Source: an uncultured Sphingomonadales bacterium
Lineage (GTDB): Bacteria > Pseudomonadota > Alphaproteobacteria > Sphingomonadales > Sphingomonadaceae
Assembly (NCBI GenBank): GCA_903828025.1
Contig: CAIKKO010000299.1
Location: forward strand, 1-5,949
Direction: 5' to 3'
DNA length: 5,949 nucleotides
A model generated the notes under the pieces. The model worked only from the letters and a program-made list of their open reading frames with translations. It ran no database searches and was not told where the DNA came from. The position numbers and the translations under genes are program-made. Below are positions 1-5,219 of this stretch, piece after piece; position 1 is the first letter of the stretch; each line of letters starts with the position of its first letter.

Positions 1-824
1 ACGTGCCCGAGGCCACCGCCGCCGCGCTGATCGCCGGGGGCGTGATGCCTGCCAACGGGCTCGACAAGGCGCTGCTGGCCGTGGCAGCCGCTGCGCAAAT
101 CGGTGAGGCCTGGGCGAGCCCAGCCCCCGCAGCCCTCCCCGAAACCCCGCCGCTCCTGCAAGGAGAGGCGGCTACCTGGGATGAAGTGCGCAGCAAAGCG
201 GCGCTGGCTGCAAGCGGCGTGCCGGTGCCGCGCGGTGCGCTGGTGACGCTGGCGGAACTCGAAGCGCTGTGCGGCGATGCGGCGGCGCCCCTGCCCGCGC
301 CGTTTCCCTTGGTGCTCAAGGCCGTCGGGGCTGAACTTGCGCACAAGACTGAGCTGGGCGGCGTCGCGCTTGGCATCACCAGCTGCGACCGATTGCTGGC
401 CGAAGCGCACCGCATGGCCGCGCTCGGCGGCCAGTATCTCATCGAGGAAATGGTCGGCGGCACGGTGGCTGAACTGATTGTCGGCATCGGGCGTGATCCG
501 CAGTTCGGTCTGTTCATGACGCTGGGCGCGGGCGGCATTTTCGTCGAACTGCTGCGCCAGGTCGAACAAGTGCTGCTGCCTGCCAGCCGTGCGGATATTG
601 CAGTGGCGCTCGCGCGCTTGCCGCTCTACGGCGTGCTGGCCGGATATCGCGGCCGCGCGGGGTGCGATATGCCTGCTTTGGTCGATGCCATCGCAGCAGT
701 CGCGGCCTTTGCCATGGCGCATGGCGACCGGCTCGAAGAACTCGATGTCAATCCGCTGCTCGCGCTGCCCGAGGGCGCGGTCGCGGTCGATGCGCTGATC
801 CGGATGAGGGAGCCTTCACAATGA
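1..824 (+). CDS. NDP-forming acyl-CoA synthetase, C-terminal part (5' truncated by window)
   Basis: This is the C-terminal part of an acetate--CoA ligase family (NDP-forming) acyl-CoA synthetase, which joins a carboxylic acid to CoA using ATP, releasing ADP and phosphate. About 273 residues are visible, read from base 3, and the gene begins upstream. Residues 1-45 look like the end of the CoA-ligase (succinyl-CoA synthetase-like) region. After a linker, residues 55-270 form an ATP-grasp domain. Visible marks are VLKAVG (nucleotide-binding lysine, about 106), AHKTELGGVALGI (113-125), the E148/E149 pair, DPQFGLFMTLGAGGIFVE (165-182), and ELDVNPLLALPEG near 246-258 with the D/N pair expected to hold Mg2+. 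The stop overlaps the next start as ATGA, so translation is probably coupled to the crotonase. The family is clear. The acid used is unknown, and the first complete codon, GTG, should not be read as the true start. Confidence 0.9.
   Translation, partial: VPEATAAALIAGGVMPANGLDKALLAVAAAAQIGEAWASPAPAALPETPPLLQGEAATWDEVRSKAALAASGVPVPRGALVTLAELEALCGDAAAPLPAPFPLVLKAVGAELAHKTELGGVALGITSCDRLLAEAHRMAALGGQYLIEEMVGGTVAELIVGIGRDPQFGLFMTLGAGGIFVELLRQVEQVLLPASRADIAVALARLPLYGVLAGYRGRAGCDMPALVDAIAAVAAFAMAHGDRLEELDVNPLLALPEGAVAVDALIRMREPSQ
806..812 (+). promoter_or_regulatory. Shine-Dalgarno of the crotonase gene
   Basis: GAGGGAG lies 8 nt before the ATG at 821 and inside the end of the synthetase gene. It decides the crotonase start: the frame is open back to 662, but the earlier ATG would add residues that do not resemble a crotonase N-terminus. 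Confidence 0.6.
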
Positions 825-1600
825 GTGCCGTCACGCTCGAACACCGCGCCGGAATCCTGATCATCACGCTGAACCGGCCCAAGGCCAATGCCATCGACGT
901 GGCGACCAGCAACGAACTCTATGCCGCGTTCAAGACGCTGAACGACGATCCAGCGCTGCGCGTGGGGATCATCACCGGCACCGGCAGGTTTTTCTCGGCG
1001 GGCTGGGATCTGGGCGCGGCGAATGAGGGCGAGGCGGTCGATGCCGATCATGGCCCCGGCGGCTTTGCGGGCCTGACCGAGTATTTCAGCCTGACCAAGC
1101 CGGTGATTGCGGCGGTCAATGGCCTTGCGGTCGGCGGCGGGTTCGAACTCGCGCTGGCCGCCGATCTGATCGTCGCCAGCACCGCCGCGCGGTTCTGGTT
1201 GCCCGAGGCGCAGCTTGGCATGCTGCCCGATTCGGGCGGACTGCTGCGTCTGCCCAAAGCGATCCCGGCGCGGCTCGCGCGCGAAATGATCCTGACCGGT
1301 CGGCGGATGGAGGCGGATGAAGCGCTCGCGCTCAATCTCGTCAATCGGGTGGTGGAGCCCGAGGCGCTGCTCGACAGCGCGCTGGAACTGGCGGGCACAA
1401 TCGCCCGCTCGGCGCCGCTCGCGATTGCCGCCGCGCGCGATATCCTGCGCGCAACTGAGGGGCTGGAAGTGGAGCAAGGGTACAAGCTGATGCGCAGCGG
1501 GGCGATCCCGTCGTACCGCGCGATGCTCGATTCCGACGATGCGCTGGAAGGCCCGCGCGCCTTTGCGGAGGGCCGCGCGCCCGAATGGCAGGGGCGTTAG
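821..1600 (+). CDS. Crotonase family, carnitinyl-CoA dehydratase (CaiD)-like
   Basis: A 259-residue enoyl-CoA hydratase/isomerase-fold enzyme, expected to hydrate or dehydrate an acyl-CoA in the cytoplasm. The family's usual length is about 260. Visible marks are the N-terminal LNRPKANAID (17-26), the oxyanion-hole segment FFSAGWDL (57-64), the second oxyanion segment GGGFELALAAD (105-115) with Glu109, and LPEAQLGMLPDSGG (127-140) with Glu129. Glu109 and Glu129 match the two catalytic glutamates of enoyl-CoA hydratase. From FSAGWDL onward the sequence resembles, from memory, E. coli CaiD: GPGGFAGLTE (78-87) and the ending EGPRAFAEGRAPEWQGR (243-259) are shared or nearly so. Hydration of a crotonobetainyl-CoA-like or other branched enoyl-CoA is therefore possible, but other CaiD genes are not visible here, so I leave the symbol empty. 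It is coupled to the upstream ligase, and its stop overlaps that of the convergent transporter. Confidence 0.93.
   Translation: MSAVTLEHRAGILIITLNRPKANAIDVATSNELYAAFKTLNDDPALRVGIITGTGRFFSAGWDLGAANEGEAVDADHGPGGFAGLTEYFSLTKPVIAAVNGLAVGGGFELALAADLIVASTAARFWLPEAQLGMLPDSGGLLRLPKAIPARLAREMILTGRRMEADEALALNLVNRVVEPEALLDSALELAGTIARSAPLAIAAARDILRATEGLEVEQGYKLMRSGAIPSYRAMLDSDDALEGPRAFAEGRAPEWQGR
1597..1600. other. Overlapping convergent stop codons
   Basis: TTAG contains TAG for the crotonase on the plus strand and TAA for the transporter on the minus strand. The two genes meet with a 4-nt overlap and no spacer. Any transcription end for either operon must lie inside the other gene. Confidence 0.95.
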
Positions 1601-2832
1601 GCCGCCTCCCAGTCCACCGGCTCGATCTTCGGCAATATCCCGATCCAGCCGAGCAGCCCGAGAATATTGACCAGCCCGGCGAGCAGAAACGGCATGGCGT
1701 AAGAGCCGTTGCTGGCATCAATCAGCACGCCCGCAAACAGCACACCGATGATTCCCGGCATATTGCCCAGCATGTTCTGCATGCCCGTCCAGCGCGCGGC
1801 GGCGGCGGGCCCGGCCATGATCTGCGGGATCATGAAATAGGCGGGTGACGAGAAGCCGAGCAGTATCTCGTAAACAAACAGCAGCGCGATGCAGGCGCCG
1901 ATCGGCATGAACGGCATGGCCAGCATGCAGACCAGCCCGCCCAGATGCGCTGCGGCCAGCGGCAGCTTGAGCGTGACCGACGGGGACCAGCCGCGCACAA
2001 TCGCCTTGTCGAAGGCCCAACCCGCAAACAGCGCGGCGAGCGCGTTGACGAGGTAGGCGCTCGATACCACTGTCGCCATGTGCTCCTTCGAAAAGCCCCG
2101 CTGCATTTCGAGGTACATCGGCAGATAGCCAAGGATGAAATACCAGTTCCAGTTGCCCGCAAAGTGCCCGAGCGCGGCCCCCCACAAAGCGCGGCGGCCC
2201 AGAATCTGGCGCATGGACACCGGCTTCACGTCCGGATTTTCAGCTGGCTTGGCCTCGATGATCCGCACTCGGCTCCACGGGATCAGCCAGAACAGCGAGA
2301 CAGCGCCGAACGCGAGGAACGTGGCGCGCCAGCCCCAGCGGGCCATCATGAAGCCGCCGAGCAACGTGCCCACAGCCGGGCCGACGAGATAGCCGAAGCC
2401 GATCACCCCGTTCGCCAGCCCCATCTGCGCGCGCGGGACATTGCTGGCGATGATCTTGGAGGTGGTGGTGAAGGCCACGCTCTCGCCCATGCCCAGCATC
2501 ATGCGCAGGATGAACAGGCCGAGGAACCCCTGCACGAACCCGGTCATCAGCGTGGAAACCGACCACAGCAGCGCACCGACGCCAAGGACGAGCTTGCCGC
2601 CAAACCGGTCTGAAAGTGCCCCGGAAGGAAGCTGGCAGAACGCATAGGCAAAGTAGAACCCGGCCGCCAAAGCACCATAAGCGGTGGCCGAAAGGTGCAG
2701 ATCCGCGCGGATCTGGGTCGCGCCGGTCGCAAGATTGCCGCGGTCGATGTAGTTGATGAACAGGCTTGTTGCCATCAGGCCGACGATGATGAGCGGTGCG
2801 GTCGTGCGCAGTGTGCGCGGCTCAGCTGGCAT
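1597..2832 (-). CDS. MFS transporter, anion:cation symporter (ACS)-like
   Basis: A 411-residue inner-membrane carrier with about twelve hydrophobic segments, near residues 12-34, 50-70, 81-100, 103-125, 137-160, 168-188, then a polar central loop (190-215), and 217-240, 252-275, 287-310, 312-335, 350-372 and 378-400. TM1 carries INYIDRGNLA (26-35), the Tyr-hydrophobe-Asp-Arg-x-Asn-Leu signature common in ACS members that move organic anions such as sugar acids, tartrate or aromatic acids. The loop between TM2 and TM3 has MFS motif A, GALSDRFGGK (71-80). The start ATG is preceded by GGGAG at 2840-2844 with a 7-nt gap, and it overlaps the end of the aldolase-like gene by 11 nt, so the two are almost certainly one transcript. 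The likely role is proton-coupled uptake of the carboxylate handled by this cluster. The substrate is not readable from sequence. Confidence 0.92.
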   Translation of the reverse strand: MPAEPRTLRTTAPLIIVGLMATSLFINYIDRGNLATGATQIRADLHLSATAYGALAAGFYFAYAFCQLPSGALSDRFGGKLVLGVGALLWSVSTLMTGFVQGFLGLFILRMMLGMGESVAFTTTSKIIASNVPRAQMGLANGVIGFGYLVGPAVGTLLGGFMMARWGWRATFLAFGAVSLFWLIPWSRVRIIEAKPAENPDVKPVSMRQILGRRALWGAALGHFAGNWNWYFILGYLPMYLEMQRGFSKEHMATVVSSAYLVNALAALFAGWAFDKAIVRGWSPSVTLKLPLAAAHLGGLVCMLAMPFMPIGACIALLFVYEILLGFSSPAYFMIPQIMAGPAAAARWTGMQNMLGNMPGIIGVLFAGVLIDASNGSYAMPFLLAGLVNILGLLGWIGILPKIEPVDWEAA

Positions 2833-3583
2833 AATCGGGCTCCCGCCGGTCGAGCATGCGCTTCAGCGCGACGAAATGGAGTTCGATCCGGTCCAGCCCC
2901 TCGACTTTGGCCGATGTGGTGTATTGCTCCACCGTGCGGCGCAATACGGCATCGGGCACGCTGCGCACCGCCTGCCCGCTCGATTGCGCGAGGATCTGGG
3001 TCATCGCCGCGCGTTCGAAGAAATAGAGCGTGTTGAACGCATCGGCCACGCTCGAGCCGGTGGTCACCACGCCGTGATTGCGCAGCAGCAGCACCATGTT
3101 GTCGCCGAGCGCCCGGGCCATCCGCGCGCCCTCGCTGCTATCCAGCGCAAAGCCCGCGTAGTCGCACAGCGCTATCAACCCGTTGAAGCCGATGGCGTTC
3201 TGGCTGGCCATGAGCAGCGTCGGGTCTTCAAGCATGCTCAGCGCCGTGGCATAGGGCATATGGGTGTGCATCACGCAGCGCACGTCCGGCCGCGCCGCGT
3301 GCAAGGGCGCGTGAATGTGGAACGCGGTATCCTCGACCGGCCCCTCCCCCGCGAGGACATTCCCGGCAAAGTCGACCACGAGGAAATCGCTGGCGCGCAC
3401 TTCGGACCAGTGCAGCCCGAACGGCGCGAGCAGGAAGCGGTCTGCATGGCCGGGCAGGAGCAGCGTGAAGTGGTTGTCGATGCCTTCGTGATAGCCGTAG
3501 TACACAGCGAGCCGGTGGGCCGCTGCCAGATCAATGCGCGCCTGTCGTTCAGCCGAGTCACAGGCGGCGAGATCGAACCTCAT
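2822..3583 (-). CDS. Class II aldolase/adducin-family protein
   Basis: A 253-residue cytoplasmic protein with the class II aldolase/adducin fold, the metal-dependent fold of L-fuculose-phosphate aldolase, ribulose-phosphate epimerase and adducin heads. Visible marks are GIDNHFTLLLPG (34-45), the SDFLVVDFAGNVLAGEG stretch (65-81), ARPDVRCVMHTH (97-108) with the metal-binding pair His106 and His108, and LLLRNHGVVTTG (165-176) with the third ligand His170. Aligned by hand to fuculose aldolase, the acid residue (Glu73 there) falls on Ala87, with only Glu84 and Asp85 near, so a standard retro-aldol reaction is doubtful. A decarboxylase, isomerase or other C-C chemistry on a hydroxy- or oxo-acid is an open alternative. 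The ATG at 3583 is chosen because GAGGGAGGGA lies 10 nt upstream. The gene runs straight into the transporter. Confidence 0.9.
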   Translation of the reverse strand: MRFDLAACDSAERQARIDLAAAHRLAVYYGYHEGIDNHFTLLLPGHADRFLLAPFGLHWSEVRASDFLVVDFAGNVLAGEGPVEDTAFHIHAPLHAARPDVRCVMHTHMPYATALSMLEDPTLLMASQNAIGFNGLIALCDYAGFALDSSEGARMARALGDNMVLLLRNHGVVTTGSSVADAFNTLYFFERAAMTQILAQSSGQAVRSVPDAVLRRTVEQYTTSAKVEGLDRIELHFVALKRMLDRREPDYAS

Positions 3584-3593
3584 GGCTATCGTT

Positions 3594-3603
3594 TCCCTCC
3601 CTC
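3594..3603 (-). promoter_or_regulatory. Strong Shine-Dalgarno of the aldolase-like gene
   Basis: On the minus strand this reads GAGGGAGGGA and ends 10 nt before the ATG at 3583. It fixes that start and suggests efficient translation of the aldolase-transporter pair. Confidence 0.6.
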
Positions 3604-3605
3604 GT

Positions 3606-3654
3606 GCTGCCGTTCTGGTTCAGCGCAGCGCTGCGGGCAAGTGCAAACGGCAGC
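3606..3654. repeat. Nested inverted repeat in the tetR/aldolase spacer
   Basis: The 82-bp gap between the regulator stop and the aldolase start holds GCTGCCGTT (3606-3614) and its exact reverse complement AACGGCAGC (3646-3654), separated by 31 nt. Inside the loop is a perfect 12-bp palindrome, CGCAGCGCTGCG (3624-3635). In RNA this could fold into a 9-bp outer stem with a small inner hairpin. No run of T follows on either strand, so a standard intrinsic terminator is not supported. It could be a leader structure, a processing site between the regulator and the aldolase pair, or a protein-binding site. Confidence 0.5.
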
Positions 3655-3665
3655 CGGGTGGCCGA

Positions 3666-4295
3666 CTAGCGCGGCAGGAACCCCGCCGCGAGGATCGCGA
3701 CCATCTGGCGGGCAATGGCTTCGGGCGCGAGCGCGCCGCCTGGCTCGTGCCAGCGCGCGGGCCAGTTGAGCGCCCCCGCGAGCGTGAAGGCCATGAGCTT
3801 GATATCGCAGTGCGCAATCGAGCGATCCGCCACTGCCGCCGCGATCAGGCCGCGCAAGTCCGTGTCGATCTGGCGCTTGAGCGCGCGGAACCGGGCCCGG
3901 CTATCGGGGGCCAGCGCCTCATCCCCGGTGCGGATCACGCAGCGGCCGAAGTCGTCCATGTTGATTTCCGCCAGCCGCACGAGAAACGCTACCAGCCGAT
4001 CCGCACCGCTCCCCGCGCTCTGGCGCGATTGCTCCGCCGCCTCGATCAGCTGGCCTAGCCCGATCGTCACGCATTCGAGCAGCACCTGATCCTTGTTGCC
4101 AAGGTAGTGGTAAATCGTCGGCTTCGAAATGCCGAGCCGCGCCGCCACATCATCGAGCGAGGTCTGGTGGAAGCCGCGCTCGTTGAACATCTGCACCGCC
4201 GCGCGCAGCACCGCCGCGCGCTTCGCCTCGCGCGCCGAACGCTTCTCCTCCGACGAGGGAAACGGCGACTGGCTGGGATCGAAAACGGTGTCCAT
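3666..4295 (-). CDS. TetR/AcrR-family transcriptional regulator
   Basis: A 209-residue DNA-binding regulator of normal TetR length. Residues 20-75 form the N-terminal helix-turn-helix domain: AAVQMFNERGFHQTSLDDVA (32-51), then the recognition region ARLGISKPTIYHYLGNKDQV (52-71) with the usual YHYxxNK sequence. The C-terminal domain includes LAGALNWPARWHEPGG (172-187), a pattern I associate with TetR proteins controlling CoA-ester and steroid catabolism, such as KstR2, that bind acyl-CoAs. It lies divergent from the SDR and upstream of the aldolase-transporter pair, so it probably represses one or both. The frame is open far upstream, but that stretch overlaps the SDR gene and is not TetR-like. 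No clear Shine-Dalgarno precedes ATG 4295. An ATG at 4343, adding 16 residues, is the main alternative and lacks one too. Confidence 0.9.
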   Translation of the reverse strand: MDTVFDPSQSPFPSSEEKRSAREAKRAAVLRAAVQMFNERGFHQTSLDDVAARLGISKPTIYHYLGNKDQVLLECVTIGLGQLIEAAEQSRQSAGSGADRLVAFLVRLAEINMDDFGRCVIRTGDEALAPDSRARFRALKRQIDTDLRGLIAAAVADRSIAHCDIKLMAFTLAGALNWPARWHEPGGALAPEAIARQMVAILAAGFLPR

Positions 4296-4318
4296 CGTGC
4301 TGACAGAGTTGACGGAAA

Positions 4319-4345
4319 ACTCATGGGCATGCAATCTACTCATGC
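4319..4345. promoter_or_regulatory. Candidate operator: CATG-rich inverted and direct repeats
   Basis: GCATG and CATGC form a 19-bp interrupted palindrome at 4327-4345 (5-bp arms, 9-bp centre). It nearly fills the spacer of the candidate SDR promoter. ACTCATG also occurs twice, at 4319-4325 and 4338-4344, exactly 19 bp apart, and CATG occurs three times within 23 bp. Dyad sites of this size between divergent regulator and target genes are typical of TetR operators. The arms are short, so the assignment is tentative. Confidence 0.4.
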
Positions 4346-4352
4346 GTAAAAT
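4324..4352 (+). promoter_or_regulatory. Candidate sigma70-type promoter for the SDR operon
   Basis: TGGGCA (4324-4329, four of six matches to TTGACA) and TAAAAT (4347-4352, five of six matches to TATAAT) are separated by exactly 17 nt. They lie in the only AT-rich patch of the divergent spacer. Transcription would begin near 4359, leaving a leader of about 64 nt before the SDR ATG. This was assigned by eye from the E. coli consensus, which alphaproteobacterial promoters follow only loosely. Confidence 0.4.
4333..4338 (-). promoter_or_regulatory. Weak candidate -10 for the regulator gene
   Basis: On the minus strand this reads TAGATT, four of six matches to TATAAT, and would give a leader of about 30 nt before ATG 4295. 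No convincing -35 is found 16-18 nt upstream, so this is only a pointer. If real, it lies inside the CATG palindrome, and the regulator would control itself. Confidence 0.2.
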
Positions 4353-4408
4353 TTTTTGGGCGGTCAGGCGCGTGATTCGCCGTTTCGAAGCATCAGCGCC
4401 CGCGCAGC

Positions 4409-4414
4409 AGGAGA
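4409..4414 (+). promoter_or_regulatory. Shine-Dalgarno of the SDR gene
   Basis: AGGAGA lies 8 nt before ATG 4423. It selects this start over the longer open frame reaching back to 4129, whose extra residues would run across the divergent spacer and the regulator gene. Confidence 0.65.
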
Positions 4415-4422
4415 ACAGACTT

Positions 4423-5190
4423 ATGGATATCAACGGACTGGCTGCCATCGTCACCGGCGGCGCATCGGGACTGGGCGCGGCGACCGCCGAATTGCTCGCG
4501 GCGCGCGGAGCCAAAGTCACGCTGTTCGATCTCAATGCCGATCTGGGCGCGGCCAAGGCTGCCGAAATCGGCGGGCGCTTTGCCCTCGTCAACGTGACCG
4601 ACGAGGACGCGGTGACGAACGCGATTGCCGAAGCCGAAGCGGTCAACGGCAAGGCGCGCATTCTGGTCAACTGCGCCGGCATCGGCCCGCCAGCCAAAGT
4701 GCTGAACCGCGATGGCAGCCCGCTGCCGCTGGCCGACTTCGCCAAGATCATCAACATCAACCTCATCGGCTCGTTCAACGTGCTCTCCAAGTTCGCTTCG
4801 CGCATCCACGATGCCGAACCGCTGAACGAGGACGGCGAGCGCGGCGTGATCATCAACACCGCCAGCGTCGCGGCGTTCGAAGGCCAGATCGGCCAGCCCG
4901 CTTATGCTGCATCGAAGGGCGGCATTGTCGGCATGGCGCTGCCCATCGCGCGCGAGTTTGCCCGCTACGGCATCCGCGTGAACACCATCGCGCCGGGCAT
5001 TTTCTGGACCCCGCTGCTCGGCTCGCTGCCGCAGGAGGCGCAGGATTCGCTGGGCAAGCAGGTCCCCTTCCCCAGCCGCCTCGGCAAGCCGGAAGAGTAT
5101 GCCAAGATGGTCGAGGCCATCGTGATCAACCGGATGGTCAACGCCGAAGTGATCCGCCTTGATGGCGCGATCCGCATGGCGCCGAAGTAA
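4423..5190 (+). CDS. SDR, 3-hydroxyacyl-CoA dehydrogenase type II (HSD17B10)-like
   Basis: A 255-residue classical short-chain dehydrogenase/reductase, the usual size for the group. It has the cofactor motif TGGASGLG (11-18), Asp36 after the second strand (LFDLN, which points to NAD rather than NADP), NCAG (83-86), Asn113 in the active-site helix, and the catalytic set Ser148, Tyr161 and Lys165 in INTASVAAFEGQIGQPAYAA (144-163) and the following SKGG. The segments GVIINTASVAAFEGQ (141-155), GKQVPFPSRLG (211-221) and the ending VIRLDGAIRMAPK (243-255) are characteristic of the HSD17B10-like branch, which oxidises 3-hydroxyacyl-CoA or 2-methyl-3-hydroxyacyl-CoA and some steroids. Its product would therefore be a 3-oxoacyl-CoA. 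It starts the operon that continues into the acyl-CoA dehydrogenase 29 bp later. Function at family level is well supported; the exact substrate is open. Confidence 0.93.
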   Translation: MDINGLAAIVTGGASGLGAATAELLAARGAKVTLFDLNADLGAAKAAEIGGRFALVNVTDEDAVTNAIAEAEAVNGKARILVNCAGIGPPAKVLNRDGSPLPLADFAKIININLIGSFNVLSKFASRIHDAEPLNEDGERGVIINTASVAAFEGQIGQPAYAASKGGIVGMALPIAREFARYGIRVNTIAPGIFWTPLLGSLPQEAQDSLGKQVPFPSRLGKPEEYAKMVEAIVINRMVNAEVIRLDGAIRMAPK

Positions 5191-5204
5191 GCGCGCACGC
5201 TCTC

Positions 5205-5211
5205 AGGAAGG
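5205..5211 (+). promoter_or_regulatory. Shine-Dalgarno of the acyl-CoA dehydrogenase gene
   Basis: AGGAAGG ends 8 nt before ATG 5220. With only 29 bp between the genes and no hairpin there, it supports co-transcription with the SDR. Confidence 0.6.
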
Positions 5212-5219
5212 TATTTCAC

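Noticed and set aside
626..1477. Long open frame of 283 codons on the minus strand opposite the ligase and crotonase
   Set aside because: Arg- and Gln-rich translation with no recognisable fold, and fully opposite two clear genes; long antisense frames are expected in GC-rich DNA.
1565..1625. GC-rich hairpins near the crotonase stop as an intrinsic terminator
   Set aside because: Short self-complementary GC runs are present, but none is followed by a T-run on either strand; they look like codon-driven GCGC repeats.
1945..2613. Open frame of 222 codons on the plus strand opposite the transporter
   Set aside because: Low-complexity His/Arg/Glu-rich translation opposite a clear 12-helix transporter; a mirror of its codon use.
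2822..3583. Naming the aldolase-like gene as L-fuculose- or ribulose-phosphate enzyme (fucA, araD)
   Set aside because: The catalytic acid appears to be missing, and the neighbours are CoA-ester genes, not sugar-phosphate genes.
2753..3769. Open frame of 338 codons on the plus strand opposite the aldolase-like gene
   Set aside because: No domain motif visible, no ribosome site that stands out, and it crosses three real minus-strand features.
4309..4314. TTGACG as the -35 box of the SDR promoter
   Set aside because: It is a better -35 on its own, but no acceptable -10 lies 16-18 nt downstream, and TAAAAT at 4347 is 32 nt away.
4129..4422. N-terminal extension of the SDR gene
   Set aside because: The classical SDR begins a few residues before its TGGASGLG motif at ATG 4423, which has a good Shine-Dalgarno; the extension is antisense to the TetR gene.
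4296..4859. N-terminal extension of the TetR gene by about 188 codons
   Set aside because: The extension lies antisense to the SDR gene, is Ser/Ala-rich without TetR features, and would remove the divergent promoter region.
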